DNA of 64,000 nucleotides from Meconema thalassinum (lineage: Eukaryota; Arthropoda; Insecta; Orthoptera; Tettigoniidae): the NCBI GenBank assembly GCA_946902985.2, contig OX336388.2, forward strand, positions 295,408,526-295,472,525, written 5' to 3'. The position numbers and the translations under genes were made by a program. A model generated the notes under the pieces. That model searched no databases, had not been told where the DNA came from, and saw only the letters and a list, made by a program, of their open reading frames with translations. Below, one piece after another: positions 10,911-21,200 of this stretch. The stretch's first letter is position 1; each line of letters opens with the position of its first letter.

Positions 10911-12301
10911 CACTGAAGAAAATGGAAATTGCAACACCCAGAAGGAGTGGTGCTACATTGCTGCAATTGAACATGCAGGACGAGTGTTCGGTTGTGATTC
11001 GATGATTACACTTTCAGATCCCTCTGACCGCAAGTTTGGACAACAATCAATACAGGATGTGCCCAGCACGAGCTGCAATACATTGATGAATTCGGCGAGG
11101 CATGGAGTCAAGAAGGCCTTGGATCGCTTCCTGAGGAATTGTGGCCCATGATTGCTGCACTGCACGGGTCACTTGTTCCAGAGTTGTGGGTGGCTGAGGA
11201 CGGTTGGCCAGTTGTCGACCCATCATGTCCCACACATGCTCAATAGGACTAAGATCCGGGGATCTGGTGGGCCATTCTAAGGTTGTGATGTCGTGGATAG
11301 CTTCTCTGGAGATGCGTGCAGTGTGAACCCGGGCATTGTCCTGCTGAAACATCCCATTAGCAATGTTCGCCATCATAGGGACAACCACTGGATTGAGTAC
11401 CCTATCAACGTACTGTCGAGCAGTCATAGTGCCCTCAACAAGCACTAATTGTGATTTCACATTAAAGCCAATAGCTCCCCAGACCATAATGCTTGGTGTT
11501 GGCCCTGTGTGCCTCTCTACAATAAGGTCTGGGCGGCCCCTCTCCCCGGTACGTCGGCGCACACGATTCCGGCGATCACTGCGGGCAAGACAGAAGCGCG
11601 ATGCATCACTAAAGACGACCCTATGCCATTCGTCGACCCACGTTGATCGTTCTCGACACAAGGCCAGCCTTACACGTCGCTGTTGTGAGGTCAATGGAAC
11701 ACCTTCTGCAGGGACACGGGATCGTAAGCCAGCTGCACGCAGGCGATTACCAACTGTTTGTTGTGTAACGTGGGGTGCCACAGCTGCTTGAATTTGCGCT
11801 GCTGTTGCATGGGGTTCCATCCGGGCCATCCGAATGTTGCGGCGATCCTCTCTCAGAGTTTTCTGTCGCGCTGAGCCTGTGCCAGGTCTACGAGTGTGTG
11901 TACCCTGATTTGACCACTGCTGCCATACACGTTGTACCGTAGATGCATGTCGGCCAACACGTGCAGCGTCAGTCCTTAGCGGTAATCCAGCCTCACACAG
12001 CCCAATTATCCGAGCCCTCTCAAACGGCGACAGTTGTTGATAGCGTGCTCTTTTCTGTCGTCGAGGCATGTTTGACGGGGATCACTTCACTGCACAGACT
12101 GCAAGTCAACTACGCTACACCAGATATCATATACTGGAGTTGATTCCTCCGCGACCAATCACGTGGGTAGACCTGTAGTAACAATTCAATGGGTCTGAAA
12201 CTTTGATCGTTTACACACCTACATGGCATCGTTCCATATCTTGAAAATCAACACAAACGACCAATGCCTTCATGGTGTTGCAATTTCCATTTTCTTCAGT
12301 G
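10911..12301 (-). mobile_element. full-length Tc1-type transposon
   Basis: 28-bp perfect terminal inverted repeats (starting CACTGAAGAAAATGGAAATT) lie at 10911 and 12301, with TA on both sides (10909-10910 and 12302-12303). This is the expected Tc1/mariner target duplication. It contains one uninterrupted transposase gene. Length (1391 bp), perfect ends and open frame suggest a recent and possibly autonomous copy. It is inserted next to the repeat at 12304. Confidence 0.93.
11047..12069 (-). CDS. Tc1-family transposase, intact
   Basis: 340 residues, the usual length for Tc1-type transposases that cut and paste DNA at TA sites. Residues ~14-55 form the first helix-turn-helix (LSPFERARIIGLCEAG) and ~85-125 the second, which bind the inverted repeats. 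The catalytic domain shows the first Asp in VVFSDASRF, the second in FQQDNARVHTA and a Glu in WPTRSPDLSPIEHVW. I count 32 residues between the second Asp and the Glu, against 34 in classical Tc1. The SDES motif is SDAS here. There is no stop or frameshift. The start gives the conserved basic N-terminus (MPRRQKRARYQQLS), 232 bp inside the right end. It is the only gene in the element. Confidence 0.93.
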   Translation of the reverse strand: MPRRQKRARYQQLSPFERARIIGLCEAGLPLRTDAARVGRHASTVQRVWQQWSNQGTHTRRPGTGSARQKTLREDRRNIRMARMEPHATAAQIQAAVAPHVTQQTVGNRLRAAGLRSRVPAEGVPLTSQQRRVRLALCRERSTWVDEWHRVVFSDASRFCLARSDRRNRVRRRTGERGRPDLIVERHTGPTPSIMVWGAIGFNVKSQLVLVEGTMTARQYVDRVLNPVVVPMMANIANGMFQQDNARVHTARISREAIHDITTLEWPTRSPDLSPIEHVWDMMGRQLANRPQPPTTLEQVTRAVQQSWATIPQEAIQGLLDSMPRRIHQCIAARAGHILY

Positions 12302-12303
12302 TA

Positions 12304-12545
12304 TTAAAACTCAGCAATTTTTTTAGGTTTGGCTCCGTGTCTTGTGTGGGGTTTCGCCTACGACACCAAGCTGGCTCATCAGCGGGCTCCCACAGGAGAA
12401 GCGAACTGCGCACTATCTCCCATTTTATGAAGCGTACCTGCGCCTCTTTACTGCGAGAACCAAACCTCAAGCAGCCATAACCTCCCTATGAAGGCTTCCA
12501 AAAGGGTGGTATATTGGCTTTCACGGCCAGTGAATTAAAACTCAG
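12304..12545. repeat. dispersed repeat (GTGTCTTGTGTGGGGTTTCG family)
   Basis: GTGTCTTGTGTGGGGTTTCG and CACCAAGCTGGCTCATCAGC recur at 18841-18990. The Tc1 element above sits at its left edge. 12546-12904 holds nothing recognisable. Confidence 0.55.
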
Positions 12546-12904
12546 CCTTGAAATCAATTTCAACTGATCTGTAGTGACGGTGGCTGGCCACCAGAATGCG
12601 CCATAAACTCATTTCCTAATGAAATGGACTTAGCCGTTCTTTCCATGCGGTCTTCAATTACATTCTGACTTGTCGATTTTAATGTTCTAAGTTAATTTGC
12701 GCATTCACTATTTTGAATGTATGGAGAGTCTATTCATTTACGTTGCCCATACAAGGCTACTTATTTGGTTTTACCCCGTCACAAATTTTTGTCACTGTAG
12801 CTCGTAAGTGCTGAGAATTATTTTTATTTAATGTATAATCTCTATTGGACGACGCTCGTCATATTAACACCCATAAGGTCCTTATTTGAATGCCTAGTAC
12901 TGTG

Positions 12905-13217
12905 AACAATTCGTTGTTATTTGCGCCCAGAGGGCAGCTTGCATGTCGAATTTTGTTGATCCTTAGAGCGCTAAGAAAGTCAAGGACGTTAGATGTCTAA
13001 GCTCCTTGACACTATAGCGCTTTCTAGAGGAGAAAGGAGGAACTTTTGTGTTGGAGGAATATTCCGAGATTAATTTTGCCATTATGAACACGGCCTACTG
13101 AATTCAAATGGGTTCTTTAACATGCCTTTCAAAAATCACTTACCATGACCAGGAGCGAACCTGCAAACTTGGGGTTGGTAGTCCGACACCATAAAAACTC
13201 ACCCACCGTGGCAACCT
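12905..13217 (-). mobile_element. tRNA-derived SINE, family S6
   Basis: Same body as 3840-4113 (GAGAAAGGAGGAACTTTTGT, GAATTCAAATGGGTTCTTTA) with the tRNA-like head at its right end, B box AGGTTCGCTCC on the minus strand. Confidence 0.65.
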
Positions 13218-13450
13218 ATATTATGGGGTGGCGCATGGTCAGCGCATCGGGTCCCGTCGGCCGTTAATCTTGGTCTCCGTGACCGGGGCGCTACCCCACC
13301 GTCAGTCAGCTACTCAATTGTCCTCATGAGGCTGAGTGCACCCCGTTCCATCCTTCACATCAGTTTCTAAAATCCCCAACGGAGCTGGGAATCGAACCCG
13401 GGGCCTCCGAGTGCGAGGCAGGTGCGCTACTTCAACACCACGGAGCCGGA
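13218..13450 (-). mobile_element. tRNA-derived SINE, family S3
   Basis: Minus-strand head: TCCGGCTCCGTGGTGTTGAA, then B box GGTTCGATTCCC, a Pol III-type internal promoter. The body matches 1143-1325. Confidence 0.75.
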
Positions 13451-13489
13451 CTCCAAAATATATAGCATTAATTATTTTTGTATTCCATA

Positions 13490-14112
13490 TGTTACGGCTG
13501 CGCGGTTGCTTCATCGCCTCCTTGCGTGATTCACAGACCGCCCCGGGCTATCCCCTTCCTCTGTGTTAACCAGCGATTTGCGCATCAAGAAGACATGCAG
13601 TAACAAAGAGACCGTCTCGAACCATTGCGGCCCACCCGGTAATGGAATTCTCGAGTAACCGTGAATCCTGGTCTGCTCTGGAAACATCCAATGAGTCACC
13701 AGCGACCTGGCCAGCGAGGGACGGACTGAGTTTTGAGGAGTGTCTTCTTACAAGTGCGATAGAGGTGTTAGGGTGACGTGCGAATAGCGAAACAGTGTGT
13801 ATTCAAGAACAGTGAGTCCAGACTATCGTAAATAACTGTAGGTTGTGTACTCAAGGAAGTGTTGCAGGTATTTCTACCGAGGTCACCGGTCTCATTAGCG
13901 AGGGATTAACTGCGTGAGCAAGTGAAAGGGGTGAGTGTCCTCCATAAGGGAGCAAACACGAAGAAAGACAGTTAATTGTATCTATTTGCTTATTGTGTGG
14001 TTTAACTTTCTGACCTGCAATAAAGCTAATATCTCTTTAAAGGACCATTTGTGTTGTGCTTTATCTACTTTGATCCAATTGACGAACTTGCTACTAGGAG
14101 TAGCACGTATCA
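13490..14112 (+). mobile_element. solo LTR of a Ty3/gypsy element
   Basis: Begins TGTTACGGCTGCG and ends TAGCACGTATCA, corresponding to TGTTACGT...GGCACGTAACA of the LTR at 59217-59890. The 3' parts share CTGCAATAAAGCTAAT / CACAATAAAGTTAATT (poly-A signal) and GTGTTGTGCTTT. Possible 4-bp target duplication CATA on both sides. No internal region follows, so this is a solo LTR left by recombination. Confidence 0.65.
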
Positions 14113-14267
14113 CATAATTTCCAGATGGATGCGACGCCCTATATTCAGCTCTTTTATGGTACTTTTATAGTTATCGCTCTCTCAAATAATCGAGCTCCAC
14201 TCCCCTCCCCTCCCCCCAACCCTCCACCAACCCGCTCTCCATGACCTGTTCTACTGCCGCACCTTGT

Positions 14268-14590
14268 TGTAGTGGCTGCGCGGGCTAAAGCGCTGCGTTA
14301 GGTCAAGGGGCCAAGCTCTCTGCTGACTCGGTAGACGCGTGGGTTCGAGCCCCACCGTCGGCTGTCCTTGAAATGGTTTTCCGTGGTTTCCCATTTTCAA
14401 CACCAGGCAAATGCTGGGACAGTACCTTCTGACAGGCCACGGCCGCTTCCTTCCACATCCTTGCCCAGTTTCATTCATCTTCATCAATTCCATCTCTCAT
14501 CCCGACGCGCAGGTCGCCCACGGGCGTCGACTAGAAAGACCTGAACTCGGCCTCTCAGGAGGCTACACGACAAAAAAAACCTTGTTGCAA
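14268..14590 (+). mobile_element. tRNA-derived SINE, family S4
   Basis: The tRNA-like head (GTAGTGGCTGCGCGGGCTAA; B box GGGTTCGAGCCCC) is followed by the body GGTTTTCCGTGGTTTCCCA and a tail GGCGTCGACTAGAAAGACCT ending in an A-rich stretch. The tail recurs alone at 30625-30690, and a minus copy lies at 56940-57240. Confidence 0.7.
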
Positions 14591-14867
14591 ATACAGTTAA
14601 CACTTTTATTCACAAACTTCCCAAAGTGATCCCGGCGGTTCTATTCAACCGATTTAGGTTTTCGATGCGGCTTTGGAATCAGTGAGTAAAACTCAACTTT
14701 CGCATAACCCGTTTTCTTTCCATTTTTAATCAGATATTTGAAAAACAAACAGCAACTTTTCTGTTTTTGAAATTAAAACTAAACAATGAATTAATATCAA
14801 TTCTGCTACTAGACAGAGTAGGCCTACATAGCAGTATGCAGATCGCAGATCAGAGCTCCCCTTCGAT

Positions 14868-14874
14868 ACAAAAA

Positions 14875-14921
<47 letters not shown>

Positions 14922-14922
14922 A
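14868..14922. repeat. (AAAT)n microsatellite
   Basis: About 13 uninterrupted copies of AAAT. A second simple repeat, (AACT)n, follows at 14981-15018. Confidence 0.95.
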
Positions 14923-15060
14923 TTCAGCTTCGCTTGTGGGAGCAGATGACCTCGTAGTTCCGCCCCTTAAAACAACAATAACTAACTAACTAACTAACTA
15001 TAAACTAACTAACTAACTTCGCTTGTGCTGCCCTCTCTTGAAATATATTCTTACCAAAGT

Positions 15061-16560
15061 GTCGGGACATTTAGCCTTAGCAAGAAAACCAAGGCGGCGT
15101 GGTTCACCGAAGTAGAAAAAGACTTGCGTGAAGAGGGAATAACCCAGGAGGATATCCAGAAACGTGTTCCACTAAGGTCGAAACTCCAAGAACATCATGG
15201 ATTCCAAGAAAAGTCAAAACTAAAAACTGGCAAGACATGGAGTGAAGCGAGGAAGGAACAGCATAGGAAACGAATGTGGGAATGCTTTACGAACGTTAAG
15301 GCCCAGGCGCAAAGACATGGACAGGGGCAGTTGAAATAGCGTGGTCCGCAGATGGCCGATACGACAGCAAGTACAAGACTAATAAAAAAAAACAGAAGTA
15401 ATGGCTAACATCAAAGATGCCCCAGCAAACCTGCAGACAAAATACGGAAAGATGAACAGAGTGGAAAAATTTAAGTACTTGGGAGAGATCCTCATGAAAA
15501 GTGGACTGGACAAAGAAGCACTCAAGGAAGGAGTACGCAAACTCGAAATAGCCTATCAAACAAAAAATGCCTGTCCAAAAACAGGAAGAAAGGAAGAAAG
15601 TCAGAAAGGAAGGAAGGAAGAAAGTAAGAAAGAAAGAAAGAAAGGAAGGAAGTAAGAAAGGAAGAAAGGAAGGAAGTAAGAATGGAAGGAAGTAAGAATG
15701 GAAGGAAGTAAGAAAGGAAGGAAGAAAGAAAGTAAGAAAGTAAGAATGGAAGAAAGTAAGAAAGGAAGAAAGTAAGGAAGTAAGAAAGGAAGAAAGGAAG
15801 GAAGAAAGGAAGGAAGAAAGGAAGGAAGAAAGGAAGAAAGGAAGGAAGGAAGTAAGAAAGGAAGAAAGTAAGAAAGGAAGAAAGTAAGAATGGAAGGAAG
15901 TAAGAAAGAAAGGAAGGAAGGAAGAAAGTAAGAAAGGAACGAAGGAAAGAAGTAAGAAAGGAAGGAAGGAAGTAAGAATGGAAGGAAGGAAGAAAGTAAG
16001 AAAGGAAGGAAGGATGGAAGAAAGTAAGAAAGGAAGAAAGTAAGAAAGGAAGGAAGAAAGGAAGGAATAATAATAATAATAATAGCCCATCAAACAACGC
16101 GCTCAATCCACAACAAACAATGCCTGTCCAAAAATACTAAACTACGTCATTAAGGAACTGTTCTGAAGCCAGTAGTTCTGTATGCAGCCGAAACCCTATC
16201 CCTGAATGCTAATAAGGGACTCCTCGAAGAACTGGAGGAAAAAGAGCGCAAAATCGTCAGAGGTATAATGGGATCAAATTACAAGAATGGCATCCACTAT
16301 AAAAAACAACAACAACAAAGACGTCTCCAGTGAAATAGAGAACATTTCAGAAACGATCATAAAGGCGGGCACGGTATTACGGTCATCTCAAACGAATGGA
16401 CGGAAACAGGCTGACTAAACAGATTTTTCATTTCTTTGACTCCAAACCCAAAACCACAATGCCCTGGTTTATGAATACCAAAGACGACCTTACATATATG
16501 ACTACAAAAATAAACATAATATGACCCGAAAACTTTAAAAAATTACTTAAAAATTTGAAT
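15061..16560 (+). pseudogene. non-LTR retrotransposon relic (reverse transcriptase C-terminal part)
   Basis: The plus strand reads, with stops and frameshifts, VEKFKYLGEILMKSGLDKEA (near 15460) and, after an interruption, GTVLKPVVLYAAETL and LEELEEKERKIVRGIMGS (near 16160-16270). These motifs are typical of the end of the reverse transcriptase region in insect non-LTR elements. Upstream, KTKAAWFTEVEKDLREEG and WSEARKEQHRKRMWECF look like the same coding unit. The frame is broken by a purine-rich microsatellite (15586-16066). NACPKT before it and QCLSKNTK after it derive from the same segment, so that piece is duplicated at the edges. Confidence 0.65.
15586..16066. repeat. purine-rich (GGAA/GAAA/GTAA)n microsatellite
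   Basis: About 480 bp of almost pure purine strand built of GAAG, GAAA and GTAA words, followed by (AAT)6. The minus strand gives long Phe/Leu/Ser-rich open frames that are by-products of the repeat. Confidence 0.95.
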
Positions 16561-16608
16561 GTAACTGACATACTTTCATCACATTTTTATTTAGCGTTTG
16601 GCGTTATA

Positions 16609-18127
16609 CACTGCTCACAAAAATTAGGAGATATTGTAAACTCAGCTATGTATGCTCTGTGTTTCGTACCGCATTAGATGCAATCGCTTTCCTTTACTCC
16701 CAGAGAAGGTAAACATGCGTTTGCGTCACCCCTGCACATACACCACATGACGGAGGGCACTGTCCGTACAGTTGTTGTCAAAGGGTCACACGGCGGTGGT
16801 TTGTTGCTGAGGTCAGAGCAATTCCATTCCCGTTGTCAGTTAGTGAATGACGTGACTTAGGGACAGCAATGCCTCCACAACGTGATTTACCTGAATTAAT
16901 GGCTTCGATGACCATAGGACGGATGGAAGCTAGACAGACACAATAAGTTGTGGCTCGAGCCCTTGGGGTGTCTCAAAGTGTGATCTCAAGACTGAGGAAT
17001 CGTTTTCAAACAACAGATACTGTTAACAGAAGGGTAGGTCACCCACGGGCAACAACAGCAAGGGATGAGCGTTACCTCGTTTTAACAGCCCGCCGGAATG
17101 AACGGCAGAATGCAACTCAACTGAGAAGTGCCCTTCTAACAGCAACAGAGCGCAGAGTATCGACCCAAACTGTCCGTAACCGACTTCATGCGTAGGCCCC
17201 TGGTGTGTACCAGGTTAACTCCACAACACCGTGGAGATCGCAGAAACTGGGCGGAGGAGCATCGTGGGTGGGGGCATGCGAAATGGAGCTCAGTTCTGTT
17301 TTCTGAAGAGTCACGATTCAACGTGGAATCGGATAGTCGGCGTGTGCGCATCTGAAGGGAACGAGGGACACGAAACAACCCATCTTTTGTACAAGAAAGA
17401 TCCCCATATGGTGGTGGTGGGTAGCTGGTGTCGGCTGGAATTAGCCAGGGTGGACGTACGGACCTCAACATCATCCCACGTGGTACTGTGACCGCTGTAA
17501 GGTATAGAGACGAGATTCTCCGACCTTTTGTCGTGCCGTATGCTAGTGCCATAGGTGCTTCCTTTGTGTTTATGGGCGATAACGCACGTCCCCACAGAGC
17601 GGGTTGGTGGACGACATGCTGGAGGAGGAGGGTATCCAGCGTATGCAGTGGCCAGCTTCCTCGCCGGACTTAATCCGATAGAGCACGTGTAGGATGCATT
17701 AGGCAGGCGCATTGCAGGCTGACCAGCACCTCCCACAACTGTTCCACAGCTTCAGATTGCTCTTAAAGACGAGTGGTCTTGTATCCCCCAAGAACTCATT
17801 GATCATCTCATTGCATGAATGGCACACAGGTGTGCAGCAGTGCTAGACGTTCGAGGAGGCCATACACCATACTGAAGAACAATCAATATTCACCCATGGC
17901 CCACGATTATGGTAGTGTTTATGTTGCTTTGTTTGTTTGCCATATTCTCTCTTCATTCATGTCATTTGATTCAAACACTCATCAGGGGCTCTCTGGAATC
18001 ATGGGCTGCTTTATCTGTTAGTATAGCATTATGTAAGTAATAAATGGTTGAAAAACTAAATGATCTCGTATATTATTGCACCATAATGAGCTGACCTTAC
18101 AATATCCTCTAATTTTTGTGAGCAGTG
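16609..18127 (+). mobile_element. Tc1-type transposon, decayed
   Basis: Terminal inverted repeats CACTGCTCACAAAAATTAG at 16609 and, inverted, at 18127, flanked by TA (16607-16608 and 18128-18129). The 1519-bp interior carries a broken transposase. Confidence 0.88.
16870..17880 (+). pseudogene. Tc1 transposase pseudogene
   Basis: The helix-turn-helix region reads VARALGVSQSVISRLRNRF (about 16950) and QNATQLRSALL, but a stop follows RNRLHA at 17193. The catalytic part continues in other frames: VLFSEESRFN (the first Asp is Glu here), FMGDNARPHRA with the second Asp, and SSPDLNPIEHV with the Glu. The second-Asp-to-Glu spacing is the classical 34 residues, unlike the intact element at 10911-12301. 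The ending GGHTPY is usual for this type. Stops, frameshifts and the changed first catalytic residue make it inactive. Confidence 0.85.
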
Positions 18128-18140
18128 TACAAATTTACAG

Positions 18141-18340
18141 ATTGCCCGCCTGACTACCGTGCCGCCTTCGATTGTGATGAGCGACCAAACTACAGTATTT
18201 ATTCAAACTGTGCATACGTACACAGTTCACACGAACATTATAAAAATGTTTTAAAGAAGGCTGAAGCATGGAATCGTGCAATTCCTCGAAACATTCTTGC
18301 GACATACGAAAATACTCTTGAAAAACCTATCTTCATGTGA
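18141..18340 (+). CDS. candidate terminal exon of an unknown gene
   Basis: An open frame of about 66 codons follows AAATTTACAG, a possible splice acceptor, and ends with TGA at 18338. It reads CPPDYRAAFDCDERPNYSIY, continuing through a Cys/Tyr/His-rich stretch to ENTLEKPIFM. The composition looks protein-like, but I do not recognise a family, and a random frame of this length is possible. If real, the decayed Tc1 element ends 12 bp before the splice site, so it would sit in the last intron. No convincing AATAAA follows within 200 bp. Confidence 0.25.
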
Positions 18341-18840
18341 CTCCAGTTTGATACATAAGCGGTGCTATTCTCTTCTTATTGATGTCATGCACCCAACATT
18401 GTATTTTCTTTTTTGTGTTTTGCAAAGCAAATAGGAGAAGGAGTTATTCTTCGTCCGAGCTCATACACAATAATAATATCAAACAATACTTATATGAAAA
18501 CACAGTACATATTCTCTAGAAGGAAGCGACCAGACTGGACCGCTCCAACCAAGGTATCGCGTCCTATGTGACGTCCCCATATCGCAGACTGCCGCGACAG
18601 ACCGCTTTCTGTGTCGCCGAGCCTATAATCACGGGATTAACGGTCACTTTCTTCCTTCACATTTGCCGAAACGTAATTTACTTACCTATTCGAGCGGCTC
18701 TAATTAGACTGGTTTCTCAAGGGAATCTAATTCACAAACCAGATCTAATTTTTGAGCGGTTATTTTCATTCCAATCTAATTGTGGTGAGTGCTACGCGAT
18801 AAGTTCAAGTACAGTGTGCCTGATTTAATAATGTTTAAAT
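18341..18840. other. unassigned spacer
   Basis: About 500 bp with no recognisable gene or repeat end. Confidence 0.5.
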
Positions 18841-18990
18841 AGGTTGGTACATTGGCTTTGACGGACAGTGAATTAAAGTCAGCAATTCTTGTAGGTTCGT
18901 GCCGTGTCTTGTGTGGGGTTTCGCTTAGGACACCAAGCTGGCTCATCAGCGGGGCACAAGCCTAGAAGAATTGCTGAGTTTTAAATAGAT
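18841..18990. repeat. short fold-back repeat (GTGTCTTGTGTGGGGTTTCG family)
   Basis: The same core as 12304-12545 is bounded here by CAGCAATTCTTGTAGG and CCTAGAAGAATTGCTG, near-perfect inverted copies. This suggests a ~100-bp hairpin-forming element. Confidence 0.5.
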
Positions 18991-19049
18991 TGTTAATGAA
19001 TATATATTTAGTAGATTGTTTGGGATTACTGTATTGTACTATAAACAGA

Positions 19050-19285
19050 AGGAGACTTCAGTTACTTAGGAAGCAAAATAACCAGTGATGGACGAAGCAA
19101 AGAGGTTATTAAAATTAGGTGGCTCAGGTACGGAAAGCATTCTATAGAAAATAAATTGTTGACATCAAGTATACATTTAGGTATTAGGAAGTCATTTTTG
19201 AAAGCCTTTATCTGGAGCGTGGCGCTCTATGGAAGTGAAACTTATTGGACTGTTGGTGCATCAGAAAAGAGGAGGGGTTTCTGGC
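19050..19285 (+). pseudogene. non-LTR retrotransposon fragment (L-CAA family)
   Basis: Reads, with frame changes, DFSYLGSKITSDGRSKE, LGIRKSFLKAFIWSVALYGS and SETYWTVGASEKRR. These match the fragment at 45611-46187, so it is the same LINE family, cut short here. Confidence 0.75.
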
Positions 19286-19439
19286 ACCATGTCTATCGAG
19301 ACTTACAGGGATTGTTGGTACCATGTATAACCTTCCCACAAAAAAAGCAAAGGTCCTCGTTTCCTACTTCTCTCAATGCTTTGTTCTTATACACGCCCAT
19401 TAACCACCAAGTTATCCCTCTCATTTCTTTTTTCGTTAG

Positions 19440-20375
19440 AGATGATGATGATGATGATGATGATAAATGTTGTTTTAAGGGGCCTAACATCTAGGTTATC
19501 GGCCCCTAATGGTTTGGGTGATAGTGAAAGATGAGATGAGAATGAAAACTATAACTAATACTAACTACAGACTTACATACTAGAAGAAGAAATGGTAAAC
19601 AAATAAGCCATAATGCGAATAAAAGGACAGGAAGAAAAGAAATGTCCTCAATCCTCGAAGAATGAGGATTGAGGGACTTGGAAGGAAGGAGAGCCATGAA
19701 AGGCAGATAGGAAAGGGGGGAATAGAAGAGAGGGTCCGCTCCAGAGGCAATGGAAAAATCGGGAGAGGGGTAACCCGACCCAGCTCAGGAATCCATCGAG
19801 GTCGCCGACTCCCGAACTCACCAGCCGTGAGCCCTTGAGGGTGTAGCACTATCCAGGGTGCACCAGACGTGGTGGTGCTACATACACCCTGCCTCCTAGA
19901 GTGCAGAAGGCAGGATATAATATAAAAAGAAAAGGAAGGCTGACCCCTCGAAGAAGGAGGGTATCAGGAAAGATGAGACAAGGGCCAATTAAGGCGGGAA
20001 AGTGAAAAACTCCCTAGGCCTCGAATACCCTAATACCGTCGCGGTCGGAAGAGAACAAGAGTTGACCGAGAGGTGTCGACAGGAAAGAAGACGGAGAGAA
20101 GCCCATCACAAGTAAGTGGAAGCAATGCCGGACTCAGCTGGGGTTCCGTGGTCGCCAACCCACGTCCCACTAAAAGTGAGCCCCTAGGGGGCTTTTCGGT
20201 AGACCTTCAGGGTTTATACTCATAAATTGCCCTATTTCACAGAATTCCGTTAAGGTTCTCCTGTTGGCACACTCTTCTCTGAGTACCTGCAACTCTATGT
20301 CCTTTACCCTTCTGCACTTTTTTACTCACCCTACCTTCCTGCCTTCGTAAATCCCTATCCCATAAGTACCCCATT
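19440..20375. repeat. retroposon-like repeat region, (GAT)n and GGCCTAACATCTAGGTTATC tail
   Basis: A (GAT)8 tract is followed by TTTTAAGGGGCCTAACATCT and then a purine-rich segment to about 20215, where GTCGCCAACCCACGTCCCAC and AGCCCCTAGGGGGCTTTTCG (a hairpin) occur. I recognise no coding sequence; assignment to a retroposon tail is an inference. Confidence 0.4.
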
Positions 20376-21136
20376 CAGGCGCGGATTCAAGGGGGGGGGG
20401 TCACGGGGGTCGTGAAACCCCCCCCCCCCCCAAACGGACACCAATTTTTTTTTGCAAACTCAAAAAACGAAAACACAATTACCAGACAAATAAAACTTAA
20501 CGAATTTTAACTGAAAAACAGTTTTGTTTCATTTTATTCAATACTGAATTATCTTTATTGGAATTATTATGTTCTGTTACAACTGTACATATTTACAACT
20601 CAAACCTCTTGTATAAAAACTATTATTTATACAACAAAATCAACTCGTCTATTTTGTTTAGCAAACCTTGTGATTACCGAATCGATGTCTATAGTGATGT
20701 CACGATGAATGTGCAGCAATGCACGGATAGGAAACTGGGGCTTTTTTCGCACCAAAAATTTTGCCGACGTCCAAACTGCAAGCTTGGTTGGCAATTTAAG
20801 CTGTGACTTTCTCCCTTTGTCGGTATCAACTCGACTTGCCGAAACTGTAACGTACCTTGATCCTTTTCTCGAAGCTCGATGTAAGAGTCGCAAAACATGC
20901 CGTTGCAATTTGTACGAATATTTTTGGTGCGCTAAACGCATGAAATTTCTATCCATGAAGCTTGCAAAAAGATTGGTCTGGTTTTGTACGTTTGGTTATT
21001 TTGTGATTGCGTTGTTAGTGATACCATTTTTCTTAACAATTTCGATTCTCTGACCCCCCCCCCCCCCCCAAGCCAAACTCTAGATCGAATCTCTGACCCC
21101 CCCCCCCCCCCCAACCAAACTCTAGATCCGCGCCTG
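20376..21136 (+). mobile_element. hAT-type non-autonomous element, copy 1
   Basis: Terminal inverted repeats CAGGCGCGGATT and ATCCGCGCCTG are flanked by a perfect 8-bp duplication ACCCCATT (20368-20375 and 21137-21144). CAG-type ends with 8-bp duplications are characteristic of hAT. Poly-G/poly-C runs lie just inside both ends, and the inner TCTAGATC...CTGACC segment is repeated near 21070. The interior is shared with copy 2 at 48962-49693. It encodes no recognisable transposase. Confidence 0.88.
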
Positions 21137-21200
21137 ACCCCATTCCCAGTCTTTCCAACATATTTCTTACCCCGCCCACCCAGTACCCTCTTTCCTGATA

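Noticed and set aside
15296..16106. Long minus-strand frames of Phe/Leu/Ser/Pro repeats
   Set aside because: They are translations of the purine microsatellite's complementary strand; no conserved domain, and the frame exists in more than one register.
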